Below are positions 15,439-24,858 of a DNA stretch of 64,000 bases, in pieces. The stretch lies in the NCBI RefSeq assembly GCF_014534645.1, contig NZ_JACVQF010000238.1, positions 186,001 through 250,000 on the forward strand, written 5' to 3'. This stretch comes from Streptomyces griseicoloratus. Its GTDB lineage: Bacteria; Actinomycetota; Actinomycetes; Streptomycetales; Streptomycetaceae. Every line of letters begins with the position of its first letter. The stretch's first letter is position 1. The translations under genes were made by a program, and so were the position numbers. Below the pieces are notes generated by a model that made no database searches, was not told the origin of the DNA, and was given only the letters and a program-made list of their open reading frames with translations.

Positions 15439-15457
15439 TTACTTCTTCTTGCCCTGG
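15439..15457. repeat. Putative attR core (19-bp repeat, 3' end of gpmA)
   Basis: Identical to 8071-8089. It covers the stop and last codons of gpmA, so integration here would leave the enzyme intact. Confidence 0.5.
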
Positions 15458-16200
15458 TTCTTCACGGCCTCGATCGCTGCCGCGGCCGCCTCCGGGTCGA
15501 GGTAGGTGCCGCCCGGGTTGACCGGCTTGAAGTCGGCGTCGAGCTCGTAGGTGAGCGGGATGCCGGTCGGGATGTTCAGGCCCGCGATGTCGGCGTCGGA
15601 GATGCCGTCGAGGTGCTTGACCAGGGCACGGAGCGAGTTGCCGTGGGCGGCGATCAGGACGACGCGGCCGGTGAGGAGGTCGGGGACGATGCTGTCGAAC
15701 CAGTACGGCAGCATGCGGTTGACGACGTCCTTCAGGCACTCCGTCTGCGGGCGCAGCTCCGGCGGCAGCGTCGCGTAGCGCGGGTCGGAGAACTGGGAGT
15801 ACTCGGCGTCGCGGTCCAGCGGCGGCGGCGGGGTGTCGTAGGAGCGGCGCCACAGCATGAACTGCTCCTCGCCGAACTCGGCGAGGGTCTGGGCCTTGTC
15901 CTTGCCCTGCAGGGCGCCGTAGTGGCGCTCGTTCAGGCGCCAGGAGCGGTGGACGGGGATCCAGAGGCGGTCGGCGGCCTCCAGGGCGAGCTGCGCGGTG
16001 CGGATGGCGCGCTTCTGGAGGGAGGTGTGCACCACGTCGGGGAGCAGGCCGGCGTCCTTGAGCAGCTCGCCGCCGCGGGTCGCCTCCTTCTCGCCCTTCG
16101 CGGTGAGGTTGACGTCCACCCAGCCGGTGAACAGGTTCTTCTCGTTCCACTCGCTCTCGCCGTGGCGGAGGAGGATCAGCTTGTACGGTGCGTCGGCCAT
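15439..16200 (-). CDS. gpmA: 2,3-bisphosphoglycerate-dependent phosphoglycerate mutase
   Basis: A 253-residue glycolytic enzyme interconverting 3- and 2-phosphoglycerate. The phosphohistidine motif [10 protein letters not shown] (His13) is at the N terminus, the acid [14 protein letters not shown] is central, and the second histidine is in [11 protein letters not shown]. The C terminus ends in a lysine-rich QGKKK tail. Length is normal. Its 3' end is the proposed attachment site of the neighbouring element. It is divergent from the MFS transporter gene. Confidence 0.96.
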   Translation of the reverse strand: MADAPYKLILLRHGESEWNEKNLFTGWVDVNLTAKGEKEATRGGELLKDAGLLPDVVHTSLQKRAIRTAQLALEAADRLWIPVHRSWRLNERHYGALQGKDKAQTLAEFGEEQFMLWRRSYDTPPPPLDRDAEYSQFSDPRYATLPPELRPQTECLKDVVNRMLPYWFDSIVPDLLTGRVVLIAAHGNSLRALVKHLDGISDADIAGLNIPTGIPLTYELDADFKPVNPGGTYLDPEAAAAAIEAVKNQGKKK

Positions 16201-16353
16201 GGCTCCGAGCGTAATCGAACCTCCGGAGCGCCCGCGCGGGGCGCCCGGTGGGCGGACGGTTGACGGGAAGTGTTAATTGAGTGGCCCTCGCGGAGCGATC
16301 TTTCGTAAGTTGTGCTCACCATCTGCGCCGCTTACATCAGTTTCGGGGGTCCC

Positions 16354-17616
16354 ATGTCAGTCGCCGGTCTCAGACGTGCCGCAAGGGAGTCGGTCTCCGG
16401 CCTCCCCCGCGAGTTCTGGTGGCTGTGGACCAGCACGCTGGTCAACCGGCTCGGCGGCTTCGTCGCCACCTTCATGGCCCTGTACCTGACCCTCGACCGC
16501 GGCTACTCCGCCTCGTACGCCGGTCTCGTCGCCTCTCTGCACGGGCTCGGCGGGGTCATCTCCTCGCTGGGTGCCGGGGTGATGACCGACCGGCTCGGCC
16601 GTCGGCCCACCCTGCTCGTCGCGCAGGCGTCGACCGCCGTCTCCGTCGCGCTGCTCGGCTTCGTGCGCGACCCCCTCGCCATCGCGGCCGTCGCCTTCCT
16701 GGTCGGCATGGCCTCCAACGCCTCCCGACCGGCCGTGCAGGCGATGATGGCCGACATCGTGCGGCCGGAGGACCGCATCCGGGCGTTCTCGCTCAACTAC
16801 TGGGCGATCAACCTCGGCTTCGCGATCTCCTCCATGGCGGCCGGTTTCATCGCCGAGTTCAGCTATCTCGCCGGCTTCCTGATCGAGGCGGGGATGACGC
16901 TGGTCTGCGCGATCGTCGTCTTCGTGAAGCTGCCCGAGTCCCGCCCCGCCAAGGTGACGGGCACGGCCGCGGAGGCCGAGCCGGCCATCTCCCTGGGCAC
17001 CGTGCTGCGCGACGGGCGCTTCATGGGCGTCGTCGGGCTGTCCTTCCTCATCGCCGTGATCTTCCAGCAGGGCTCGGTGGGGCTGCCGGTGGCCATGGGC
17101 GAGGCCGGGTTCACACCCGCTGACTACGGCATGGCGATCGCGGTCAACGGCGTGCTGATCGTCGTGCTCCAGATCCCGGTCACGCGGTTCATCGAGCACC
17201 GGGACCCCAAGCGGCTGCTCGTCGTCTCCTCGCTGCTGGCCGGGTACGGCTTCGGGCTCACGGCCTTCGCGGGCTCGGTGGGCGTCTTCGCCCTCACCGT
17301 CTGCGTCTGGACGCTGGCCGAGATCGTCAACGCCCCGACGCAGACCGGTCTCGTCGTCCGGCTGTCCCCGGTGCACGGGCGCGGGCGCTACCAGGGCATG
17401 TACACGATGTCCTGGGCGGTGGCCTCCCTCGTCGCCCCGGTGATGTCCGGCCTGGTCATCGACCGGTACGGCGCCGAGTGGCTGTGGGGGCTGTGCGCCG
17501 TGATCGGCACGGTCGCGGCGGTCGGGTACGGGGCCCTGATGCGGCGGCTGCCCGCCGAGGAGACCGTGTCCCCCGAGACGCCCGCGCCCGCGAAGCCCGA
17601 GGTCAGCGCGGCCTGA
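16354..17616 (+). CDS. MFS multidrug-type transporter
   Basis: About 420 residues with around 12 hydrophobic helices. The MFS loop 2-3 signature is visible (GAGVMTDRLGRRPTLL), and a motif-C-like helix follows (NYWAINLGFAISSMAAGF). The protein resembles drug:proton antiporters of the DHA1 family. The start chosen is the ATG after GGGGGTCCC; an upstream in-frame ATG at 16312 lacks a ribosome site. The C-terminal Pro/Glu-rich tail is cytoplasmic. Substrate unknown. Confidence 0.85.
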   Translation: MSVAGLRRAARESVSGLPREFWWLWTSTLVNRLGGFVATFMALYLTLDRGYSASYAGLVASLHGLGGVISSLGAGVMTDRLGRRPTLLVAQASTAVSVALLGFVRDPLAIAAVAFLVGMASNASRPAVQAMMADIVRPEDRIRAFSLNYWAINLGFAISSMAAGFIAEFSYLAGFLIEAGMTLVCAIVVFVKLPESRPAKVTGTAAEAEPAISLGTVLRDGRFMGVVGLSFLIAVIFQQGSVGLPVAMGEAGFTPADYGMAIAVNGVLIVVLQIPVTRFIEHRDPKRLLVVSSLLAGYGFGLTAFAGSVGVFALTVCVWTLAEIVNAPTQTGLVVRLSPVHGRGRYQGMYTMSWAVASLVAPVMSGLVIDRYGAEWLWGLCAVIGTVAAVGYGALMRRLPAEETVSPETPAPAKPEVSAA

Positions 17617-17648
17617 CCGCCCACGGTCCCGGGGCTCGGACTCAGGGC

Positions 17649-18077
17649 TCAGGGGTGCATCCGTGCGCCCTTGAGCACCTTGTCCACCGCGTTCCTCGGC
17701 CCGTACACCGCGAGCCCCACCAGGTCCAGCTCCGCCGTCGGCACGGCCCGTACCGCCGCCCGGTTGTCGCGGTCGTTGCCGGTGGCGAAGAGGTCGGAGG
17801 TGAACACCGCGCGGGGCAGGGAGCGGGAGAGCACGCGCGCGTGGGCCTGCGTCAGCGTCTCCTTCGTGCCCTCGAAGACCAGCACCGGCTGGCGGAACAT
17901 CGGCAGGTAGGGGACGCCGTCCGCGTCCTCGTACGGCTCCCCGATCACCTCCGGGACCTGGGTGCTCAGGCCGCTGACCAGGAAGGCGGTGACGTTGAGG
18001 CGCTGCCAGGTCTCCAGGTCCTCGCGCAGCAGGACGGCGATCTTGGTGTCGAAGCGGATGGGCTCTGCGTCGTTCAT
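17649..18077 (-). CDS. DUF2000 family protein
   Basis: A 142-residue protein with the DUF2000 hallmarks: an N-terminal RFDTKIAVLLREDLETWQRLNV stretch, GEPYEDADGVPYLPMFRQPV in the middle, and a C-terminal LAVYGPRNAVDKVLKG. Members are small cytoplasmic alpha/beta proteins of unproven function. It diverges from an AraC-family regulator with about 49 bases between start codons, so the regulator probably controls it. Confidence 0.8.
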   Translation of the reverse strand: MNDAEPIRFDTKIAVLLREDLETWQRLNVTAFLVSGLSTQVPEVIGEPYEDADGVPYLPMFRQPVLVFEGTKETLTQAHARVLSRSLPRAVFTSDLFATGNDRDNRAAVRAVPTAELDLVGLAVYGPRNAVDKVLKGARMHP

Positions 18078-18114
18078 GGAACGAGACTGCCGCCCGTAGC
18101 GGGGCGGGGTCTTG

Positions 18115-18120
18115 TACGTT
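18115..18120 (+). promoter_or_regulatory. Leaderless -10 hexamer TACGTT of the AraC-family gene
   Basis: TACGTT is followed by six bases and then the ATG at 18127, the spacing of a leaderless start. Confidence 0.55.
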
Positions 18121-18126
18121 CTTTGC

Positions 18127-18933
18127 ATGGCCCCGCAGCGGAACGTCTCCGCCTGGCGCCCGCGTGTCCCGGGCGTCGTCGAGGTGTTCCACGCCCACTA
18201 CACCGAGTACGCCTATCCGATGCACGTCCACGAGGCGTGGACGCTGCTCATCGTCGACGACGGGGCCGTGCGGTACGACCTCGACCGGCACGAGCACGGT
18301 ACCCCGCACGACACGGTGTCGCTCCTGCCCCCGCACGTCCCCCACAACGGCTCCCCCGCCACGCCGCACGGCTTCCGCAAGCGGGTGCTGTACCTGGACG
18401 CCACCCTGCTGGGCGAGGACCTGATCGGGGCCGCGGTGGACGGGCCCGACCTGCGCGACCCCGTGCTGCGGCGGCGCGTCGGGCAGGTGCACGCCGCGCT
18501 CACCCGTCCCGGCGACGAACTGGAGGCGGAGAGCCGGCTGACGCTGATCGGCGAACGGCTGCGGAAGCGGCTGCGGCCCGGGGACCACCGGGGCTCCCCG
18601 CACCGGGACCCCGCGCTCGCCCGGCGGCTGCGCGAGCTGCTCGACGAACGGGTCGTCCAGGGGCTCACGCTGGACGAGGCCACCGCGCTGGTGCCCGCCC
18701 ACCCGGCGCACCTGGTGCGGGCGTTCAGCACGGCGTACGGCATCGCCCCGCACCAGTACCTGATGTCCCGCCGGATCGAGCGAGCGCGCCGGCTGCTGCT
18801 CTCGGGGCGGGCGCCGGCCGAGGTGGCCACGGAGACCGGCTTCTACGACCAGGCCCATCTGACCCGGCACTTCAAGCGGCTCGTGGGCGTCACTCCGGGG
18901 CGCTACCGGGACAGCTCGCGCCGGCCGTCGTAG
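18127..18933 (+). CDS. AraC-family transcriptional regulator
   Basis: A 268-residue protein with an N-terminal cupin-type effector domain (PMHVHEAWTLLIVDDGAV; LLPPHVPHNG) and a C-terminal double helix-turn-helix. The second HTH is clear: EVATETGFYDQAHLTRHFKRLVGVTPGRYR. It carries the two-cysteine-free arrangement of cupin AraC regulators that sense small ligands. It probably controls the divergent DUF2000 gene and itself. Confidence 0.86.
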   Translation: MAPQRNVSAWRPRVPGVVEVFHAHYTEYAYPMHVHEAWTLLIVDDGAVRYDLDRHEHGTPHDTVSLLPPHVPHNGSPATPHGFRKRVLYLDATLLGEDLIGAAVDGPDLRDPVLRRRVGQVHAALTRPGDELEAESRLTLIGERLRKRLRPGDHRGSPHRDPALARRLRELLDERVVQGLTLDEATALVPAHPAHLVRAFSTAYGIAPHQYLMSRRIERARRLLLSGRAPAEVATETGFYDQAHLTRHFKRLVGVTPGRYRDSSRRPS

Positions 18934-19002
18934 GGGTCTGCCGGCGGGACGCCGGCCGGCGGCTCGGTCGGCGGCACGTCGGCCAGAGGGCAGGCCAGGA
19001 GT

Positions 19003-19509
19003 TCAGTCGGCGGGACGCCGGGTGAGGTTGGCGAACGCCTCCAGGTTCCGCGTCGACTCCCCGCGCGACACCCGCCACGCGTACTCCTTGCGGATCGCGG
19101 TCGCGAAGCCCAGCTCCAGCAGGGTGTTGAAGGCACCGTCGGCGGCTTCCAGGACCTGGCCGAGGAGGCGGTCGATCTCGTCGGCGGTGACGGCGGCCAG
19201 CGGCAGCTTGGCGGTGACGTAGACGTCGCCGAGCCGGTCGACGGCGTAACTCACCCCGTACAGCTTGAGGTTGCGCTCCAGCAGCCAGCGGTGGACGGCC
19301 GCCTCGTTCTCGTCGGGGTGGCGGATGACGAAGGCGTTCAGGGAGAGGGAGTGCCGGCCGATCAGGAGCGAGACCGTCGTCGACAGTTTGCGGGTGCCGG
19401 GGAGCTTCACGACGTAGTTGCCGGGCTCGGGGCTCTCCCACTCCAGCTCGGCGTCCTGCAGGGCGCCCTCGACGACCTGCGCCGCCTTCGCCTTCTGTGA
19501 CTCAGCCAT
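19003..19509 (-). CDS. YbjN domain protein
   Basis: A 168-residue cytoplasmic protein with the YbjN fold, resembling type III secretion chaperones: [38 protein letters not shown] and [14 protein letters not shown]. The gene overlaps the mshA stop by eight bases, so it is translationally coupled to mycothiol synthesis, an arrangement widely kept in actinomycetes. Its biochemical role is unknown. Confidence 0.85.
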   Translation of the reverse strand: MAESQKAKAAQVVEGALQDAELEWESPEPGNYVVKLPGTRKLSTTVSLLIGRHSLSLNAFVIRHPDENEAAVHRWLLERNLKLYGVSYAVDRLGDVYVTAKLPLAAVTADEIDRLLGQVLEAADGAFNTLLELGFATAIRKEYAWRVSRGESTRNLEAFANLTRRPAD

Positions 19510-20839
19510 GGTGGGAGCGTACGCGACGCCGGTGGGACTGGATCGCTGCCGTGTAGACGTCGGCCGTCGCGGCGGCGGCGCTGTCCCAGCCGAAGGACTG
19601 GGCGTGCCGGGCGGCCGCGGCGCCCATCCGGGCCGGGAGCTCCGGGTTGTCGGCGAAGTCGCGCAGCACGCGCGCGTAGGCGGCGGGATCGTGGCCCTGG
19701 ACGAGGCGGCCGGTCTGCCCGTCGCGCACGGCCACCGGGAGGCCGCCGACCGCGGCCGCGAGCACCGGCGTGCCGGTCGCCTGCGCCTCTATGGCGACCA
19801 GGCCGAAGGACTCGCTGTAGGAGGGCATGACCAGCACGGACGCGGCCCGGAACCAGTCGGCCAGCTGCTCCTGGCCGACGGGCGGCCGGAAACGTACGAC
19901 GTCGGCGATGCCCAGCCGCGCGGCGAGCTTCTGCAGCCCCTCGGGCTTGGCGAGGCCGCTGCCGCTGGGGCCGCCGACGACGGGGACGACGATGCGGGAG
20001 CGCAGCTCCGGGCGTTCGCCGAGCAGGACGGCGACCGCGCGCAGCAGCACGTCGGGGGCCTTCAGGGGCTGTATGCGGCCCGCGAAGAGCGGGATCAGGG
20101 CGTCCTGCGGCAGTCCGAGGCGGGCCCGGGCGGCGGCACGGCCGTCGGCGGGGCGGAACCGTTCGAGGTTCACGCCGGGGTGCACGACGGCGACCTTGGC
20201 GGGGTCGGCGGCGTAGTGCCGGACCAGTTCGTCGGCCTCCTCGGCGGTGTTGGCGATCAGCCGGTCGGAGGCGGCGACGATCTGGGTCTCGCCGATGACG
20301 CGGGCGGCCGGCTCGGGGGTGTCGCCGTCGGCCAGGTTGGCGTTCTTGACCTTGGCCATGGTGTGCATGGCGTGCACCAGGGGGGCGCCCCAGCGCTGGG
20401 CGGCGAGCCAGCCGACGTGGCCGGAGAGCCAGTAGTGGGAGTGGACCAGGTCGTAGTAGCCGGGGCGGTGCCCGGCCCACGCCTGCATCACGCCGTGCGT
20501 GAAGGCGCACAGCTGGGCCGGCAGGTCCTCCTTGGCCAGGCCCTCGTACGGGCCGGCGTCGACGTGCCGGACGAGGACGCCGGGGGCCAGTTCGACGGCC
20601 GGCGGGAGAGCGGCGGTGGTCGAGCGCGTGAAGATCTCGACCTCGATGTTGATCGCGGCGAGGCGCTGGGCCAGCTCCACGATGTAGACGTTCATGCCGC
20701 CGGCGTCGCCGGTGCCGGGCTGGTGGAGCGGGGAGGTGTGCACGGAGAGCATGGCGACACGGCGGGGCCTGCGGTGCAGTCGCAGCCGCGGGGAGGCCGC
20801 CGGAGAGCGACGCCCGAGCCTGCTGACGTACTGGCTCAC
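19502..20839 (-). CDS. mshA: D-inositol-3-phosphate glycosyltransferase MshA
   Basis: First enzyme of mycothiol synthesis: transfers GlcNAc from UDP-GlcNAc to 1D-myo-inositol 3-phosphate. The GT-B enzyme of 445 residues shows [20 protein letters not shown] near the N terminus, the phosphate-contact region [14 protein letters not shown], and the EX7E donor-binding region [25 protein letters not shown] start follows GAGGAGG. A basic 28-residue N-terminal extension precedes the conserved start of the fold. mshD lies about 40 kb away in the same window. Confidence 0.95.
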   Translation of the reverse strand: MSQYVSRLGRRSPAASPRLRLHRRPRRVAMLSVHTSPLHQPGTGDAGGMNVYIVELAQRLAAINIEVEIFTRSTTAALPPAVELAPGVLVRHVDAGPYEGLAKEDLPAQLCAFTHGVMQAWAGHRPGYYDLVHSHYWLSGHVGWLAAQRWGAPLVHAMHTMAKVKNANLADGDTPEPAARVIGETQIVAASDRLIANTAEEADELVRHYAADPAKVAVVHPGVNLERFRPADGRAAARARLGLPQDALIPLFAGRIQPLKAPDVLLRAVAVLLGERPELRSRIVVPVVGGPSGSGLAKPEGLQKLAARLGIADVVRFRPPVGQEQLADWFRAASVLVMPSYSESFGLVAIEAQATGTPVLAAAVGGLPVAVRDGQTGRLVQGHDPAAYARVLRDFADNPELPARMGAAAARHAQSFGWDSAAAATADVYTAAIQSHRRRVRSHHG

Positions 20840-21015
20840 GGCCGTTCCTCCTCGCTGCGGGCATGCCGGTCGGAGGACGAGCCACGCCCTCCAAGGGGTG
20901 CGAACGCCGGATGACCACGCTCCATTTCCGGTTTCCCGGCCTTTGCCGAATCATTACCGATCTTCGCTCAACCGTTCGAGGATCGGGTGCGTACGGGGCA
21001 GGTGCGCGGGCCGCA

Positions 21016-21021
21016 TACCCT
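21016..21021 (+). promoter_or_regulatory. Leaderless -10 hexamer TACCCT of the methyltransferase gene
   Basis: TACCCT is followed by CGTACGT and then the ATG at 21029. The same TACCCT-CGTACG arrangement precedes mshD. Confidence 0.55.
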
Positions 21022-21028
21022 CGTACGT

Positions 21029-21838
21029 ATGCCAGCCCGCGCCACCCGCCCCGTGGGAACGGTCACGCGCGGGACGACCAATCCGAACAGGCTGCGCCGC
21101 ATGGACCGCTGGATCGCGGCCACGCACGGCGCCGAGCTGCGGCGCGCCGCCGATCCCGTCGCCGTCGACCTCGGCTACGGGGCCGCTCCCTGGACGGCCG
21201 TGGAGCTGCTGCACCGGCTGCGCGACGCCGCGCCCCGCACGCGCGTGGTGGGCGTCGAGATCGATCCGGCCCGGGTCGCGGCGGCCGAGCCGTACGCGCG
21301 CGAAGGGCTCGTCTTCCGGCACGGCGGCTTCGAGATACCCCTCCCCCAGCGGCCTTCGCTGATCCGCGCGGCGAACGTGCTGCGCCAGTACGACGAGACC
21401 GAGGTCGCCGCCGTCTGGGAGCGGCTGTGCGCGCGGCTCGCGCCGGCGACGGCGCATTCGCGCGGCGGACTGCTGGTCGAGGGCACGTGCGACGAGATCG
21501 GCCGTCGGCACGTGTGGGTGGCGCTCGGACCGGAGGGGCCCCGCACGGTCACCCTCGCGGCCCGGCTGGGTTCGCTCGGGCAGCCCTCGGACCTGGCGGA
21601 ACGGCTGCCGAAGGCGCTCATCCACCGCAACGTCCCCGGCGAGCCGGTGCACGCCTTCCTGCGCGACTTCGACCGCGCCTGGGCCGCCGCCGCGCCCTAC
21701 GCCTCCTACGGCGCCCGCCAGCGCTGGATGCGGGCGGTACGGGACCTGACGGCCGACTGGCCGGTGACGGACGGACCGGCGCGGTGGCGGCAGGGCGAAG
21801 TGACGGTGCACTGGGCGGCGTTGGCACCGCGCGGCTGA
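21029..21838 (+). CDS. Class I SAM-dependent methyltransferase-like protein
   Basis: About 269 residues. A glycine-rich motif I (AVDLGYGAAPWTAVELL) and acidic motif II end (VVGVEIDPARVAAAEPYA) define a SAM-binding Rossmann fold. ANVLRQYDETEV marks the motif IV region, and a C-terminal helical part holds WRQGEVTVHWAAL. The leaderless start is chosen over an in-frame ATG at 20987. Acceptor unknown. Confidence 0.78.
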   Translation: MPARATRPVGTVTRGTTNPNRLRRMDRWIAATHGAELRRAADPVAVDLGYGAAPWTAVELLHRLRDAAPRTRVVGVEIDPARVAAAEPYAREGLVFRHGGFEIPLPQRPSLIRAANVLRQYDETEVAAVWERLCARLAPATAHSRGGLLVEGTCDEIGRRHVWVALGPEGPRTVTLAARLGSLGQPSDLAERLPKALIHRNVPGEPVHAFLRDFDRAWAAAAPYASYGARQRWMRAVRDLTADWPVTDGPARWRQGEVTVHWAALAPRG

Positions 21839-22041
21839 GGCGCGACCGGGCCCCGCGAGCCGTCGCGCGTCCGGACTGCGCACGGGAACGATCTCGGTGC
21901 GGCGTTCGTCACACAGCGGGGGAAGGGCCGTGCCGGGAGACAGAAGGGGGGAAGGACTGCCTCTGTCGCTTTCCGCGCCGGCATGGCACGATCCCCCAGG
22001 CAACGTATGTTACTGACGGTTAATCAGCTTGGGGGCGAGGT

Positions 22042-23124
22042 ATGCGTACGGGGAAGCGTGGCTTGACGACTGCTGCCATCACCGTGGTCTGCGCGGTCAC
22101 CGTGCTGGCGGCACCGGGCACGGCGTTCGCGGACCCGAACCCCACACCGTCACGGGCCGCCACCCCGTCCGCCCCGGCCGCCACCCCCGGCAAGGACCTC
22201 GAAGCCGTACGGCAGAAACTCGACAAGCTCTACCGCGCTGCGGCCGCCGCCACCGAGGAGTACAACGCCGCCGAGGAGAAGGCGCAGAAGCAGTCCGCCG
22301 AGATCGTCGAGCTGGCCAAGAAGATCGTCAAGGGCCAGGAGAAGCTGGACAGGCTGCAGGAGCGCGCGGGCGCCGCGGCCCGCTCCCAGTACCGCACCGG
22401 CGGACTGCCCGACGAGGCCAAGCTGGTGCTCAGCGACGACCCCGGGGAGTTCCTCGACGGCACCCGCCGGGTGCTCCAGGGCCAGCGCGCGACCAAGGGC
22501 CTGATCGGGGAGCTGACCCGCACCCAGCAGGACCTGAGGACCTACGCCGCGGACGCCGACGCCCAGTGGAAGAAGCTGGAGGCGAACCGCAAGGCCAAGG
22601 CCACCGCCCAGAAGAAGGTCGAGAAGCAGATCGCGGCGGCCGAGAAGCTGGAGTCCGAGCTGGAGAAGGAGGAGAAGGAGCGCCTGGAGCGCCTGGAGCG
22701 GGAGGCAGCCGCCGAGGCGCAGACCGCCTGGCTCGGTTCCGGCATCCTCAAGGATCTCAAGGGCGACGCGACCGAGCAGGGCCGCAAGGCGGTGGAGTAC
22801 GCCACCGCGCAGATCGGCAAGCCGTACCAGTGGGGCGCCGAGGGCCCGAAGGCGTTCGACTGCTCCGGACTGACCTCGCAGGCCTGGGCGTCGGCCGGGC
22901 GGGCCCTGCCGCGCACCTCGCAGGCGCAGTGGAAGCAGCTCAGGCACGTCGACGTCAAGGACATGCGCCCCGGCGACCTGGTCATCTACTTCGACGACGC
23001 CAGCCATGTCGGCATGTACGTCGGCGACGGCAAGGTCGTGCACGCCCCGCGACCGGGGCGGTCGGTGACGATCGCGGGAGCGGGTTCGATGCCGATCCTC
23101 GGGGTAGTGCGGCCCGACGCGTGA
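22042..23124 (+). CDS. Secreted NlpC/P60 peptidoglycan endopeptidase
   Basis: A 360-residue exported cell-wall hydrolase. It has a Sec signal peptide (residues 1-30, cut near AFADPNP), a long coiled-coil (50-250, very rich in Lys/Glu/Ala), and a C-terminal NlpC/P60 domain with Cys274 in FDCSGLTSQAW and His322 in DASHVGMYVGDG. Such enzymes cleave D-Glu-mDAP bonds in stem peptides. The coil probably autoinhibits or docks the enzyme, as in RipA-like proteins. A GGGGCGAGG ribosome site precedes the ATG. Confidence 0.92.
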   Translation: MRTGKRGLTTAAITVVCAVTVLAAPGTAFADPNPTPSRAATPSAPAATPGKDLEAVRQKLDKLYRAAAAATEEYNAAEEKAQKQSAEIVELAKKIVKGQEKLDRLQERAGAAARSQYRTGGLPDEAKLVLSDDPGEFLDGTRRVLQGQRATKGLIGELTRTQQDLRTYAADADAQWKKLEANRKAKATAQKKVEKQIAAAEKLESELEKEEKERLERLEREAAAEAQTAWLGSGILKDLKGDATEQGRKAVEYATAQIGKPYQWGAEGPKAFDCSGLTSQAWASAGRALPRTSQAQWKQLRHVDVKDMRPGDLVIYFDDASHVGMYVGDGKVVHAPRPGRSVTIAGAGSMPILGVVRPDA

Positions 23125-23412
23125 GACGCGCCGGCGGGGTGACGGGGGCCACGCGCCCCGCCCCGGGGGCGTGACGTGGCCCACGTGAGCCATTCCACGC
23201 CGGGCGCGCGGGCCGCGTGACGTTCGTCATCCCCGGGCCCGCGGCGACGTGTCCAACTGCGGTAGGGAACGCGGCATATGACAGCGGCCGATGGCCGCCC
23301 GGCGTGTTCTGGACCATTCCGCAGCGGCGCGGTCACCCGCTATGGTCCCCGTCGGTGGGTCGAGGTCCCTCGCCCCGCCGTGCCCTCGGGGGGAGGGAAG
23401 GAACCCAAGAAG

Positions 23413-24828
23413 ATGCCCGTACCCGTACCGCGGCAGAGAGCGATCCCGGCCGTGGAGAGTGGTCAGGCGCCGGCCGCGCCCCCGGGCGGCGGCCCTTCCA
23501 AGGAACAGGCCACGCCCGGGAAGAACCCGGCCGACAACACCACGATCCGGCGCCCGGCCGCAACGGACCAGCGCACGACCACCCCGGAGAAGCGCGAGAA
23601 CACCACGGACAAGCGCGAGAACACCACGGAACAGCGCGAGAACCCCGCCCACACGAACCTGACGCTGCTGCTGATCGAGGACGATCCGGCCGGCTCGCCG
23701 ATCGTGCCCGACCTGCTCGACCAGGCCGGCAAGCCGATCCGCGTCCGCACGGCCCGCAACCTCACGGAGGCCGAGCGGCTGCTGACCGACGACGTCCACT
23801 GCATCCTGCTGGACCTCGCCCTGCCCGCACCGGGCCGGGCGGGCGACGGGGACGACGACGAGCTGGCGGTGCTCAAGCACGTGCTGGAGCTCGCGCCCCG
23901 GCACGCCGTGCTGGCGCTCACCTCCTCCAGCGACGCCGAGCGCGGCGCGGAGGCCGTGGCGGTCGGCGCCCAGGACTACCTCTTCCGCGACGAGCTGGAC
24001 GGCCGGCTGCTGAGCCGGGCGATCCGTTACGCCGTCGAGCGGAAGCGGTCGGACTCGGCCGAGCGGCGCCTGGCCGAGGGCAGGCTGCGCGCGCAGGAGA
24101 ACGCCCGTCTGGAGCGCGGCCTGCTGCCGACGCCCCTGCTGGACGGCTCGCCCCTGCGCTTCGCCGCCCGCTACCGCCCGGGCCGCTCGCGCGCGCTGCT
24201 GGGCGGCGACTTCTACGACGTCGTCCGCACCCCGGACGGCACCGTGCACGCCATGATCGGCGACGTCTGCGGCCACGGCCCGGACGAGGCCGCGCTCGGC
24301 GTGGAGCTGCGCATCGCGTGGCGGGCGCTGACGCTGGCGGGGCTGTGCGGCGACGAGCTGCTCGGCACGCTGCAGCAGGTGCTGGAGCACGAGCGCTCGG
24401 ACGAGGAGATCTTCGCGACCCTGTGCACCGTGGACATCGCACCGGACGGCCGCAGGGCCGGCCTGTGCCTGGCCGGACACCCTGCGCCCCTGGTCGCAGG
24501 CCCCGGCCTGCCCGCACGGCTGCTGCCGTACGACAACAACGGCCCGGCCCTCGGGCTGCTGCCGGGCGCCCGCTGGCCGCGGATGCAGGTGCAGCTGGGC
24601 GCCGAGTGGAGCCTGATGCTCTACACCGACGGCCTGATCGAGGGCCATGTCGGCGAAGGCCGGGAGCGGCTCGGCCAGGACGGCATGGTGGAGATGGTCC
24701 GCCGCCAGTTCGCCGAGGGCCTGCGCGGCGAGGAACTGCTCCAGGCCGCGGTGAACGAGGTCCGCGCCCTCAACGGGGGCGAGCTGGCGGACGACGTGGC
24801 GGTCCTGCTGCTGGACCGCGTGCCCTGA
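23413..24828 (+). CDS. Response-regulator-type SpoIIE/PP2C phosphatase (RsbU-like)
   Basis: 471 residues. A disordered N terminus (1-80) contains a tandem KRENTT-type repeat (residues 59-77). A receiver domain follows (82-200) with the acidic pair Asp90/Asp91 and candidate phospho-Asp134 in ILLDLALP, but the usual lysine after DYL is replaced by Phe-Arg (191-192). A PP2C/SpoIIE domain (about 235-470) shows LGGDFYDVV, IGDVCGHGPDEA and LYTDGLIEGH, the metal-binding aspartates. It likely dephosphorylates an anti-anti-sigma factor. The ATG is chosen because it follows GGAGGGAAGGA. Confidence 0.85.
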   Translation: MPVPVPRQRAIPAVESGQAPAAPPGGGPSKEQATPGKNPADNTTIRRPAATDQRTTTPEKRENTTDKRENTTEQRENPAHTNLTLLLIEDDPAGSPIVPDLLDQAGKPIRVRTARNLTEAERLLTDDVHCILLDLALPAPGRAGDGDDDELAVLKHVLELAPRHAVLALTSSSDAERGAEAVAVGAQDYLFRDELDGRLLSRAIRYAVERKRSDSAERRLAEGRLRAQENARLERGLLPTPLLDGSPLRFAARYRPGRSRALLGGDFYDVVRTPDGTVHAMIGDVCGHGPDEAALGVELRIAWRALTLAGLCGDELLGTLQQVLEHERSDEEIFATLCTVDIAPDGRRAGLCLAGHPAPLVAGPGLPARLLPYDNNGPALGLLPGARWPRMQVQLGAEWSLMLYTDGLIEGHVGEGRERLGQDGMVEMVRRQFAEGLRGEELLQAAVNEVRALNGGELADDVAVLLLDRVP

Positions 24829-24858
24829 CCGGAGGCGGGGCCGGCCGGGCGCGTGGGT

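Larger units (their letters stand above)
8071..15457. mobile_element. Remnant integrative element of AICE/pSAM2 type carrying a hydrolase/HEAT-like operon
   Basis: The segment contains a truncated repSA-type replication gene, an overlapping excisionase and a tyrosine integrase in the standard rep-xis-int order, plus a two-gene AT-richer cargo operon. It is bounded by a 19-bp perfect direct repeat (8071-8089 and 15439-15457). The right copy is the last codons of gpmA, as expected for integration into a gene's 3' end with restoration of the reading frame. No FtsK-like transfer gene or spread genes are visible, so the element is probably not self-transmissible. The boundaries are inferred; an alternative right end just after the integrase (near 14.8-14.9 kb) cannot be excluded. 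Confidence 0.6.

Noticed and set aside
21839-22041. Riboswitch upstream of the NlpC/P60 gene (ydaO-type, by analogy with other cell-wall hydrolases)
   Set aside because: The purine-rich leader lacks the conserved ydaO sequence blocks I would expect.
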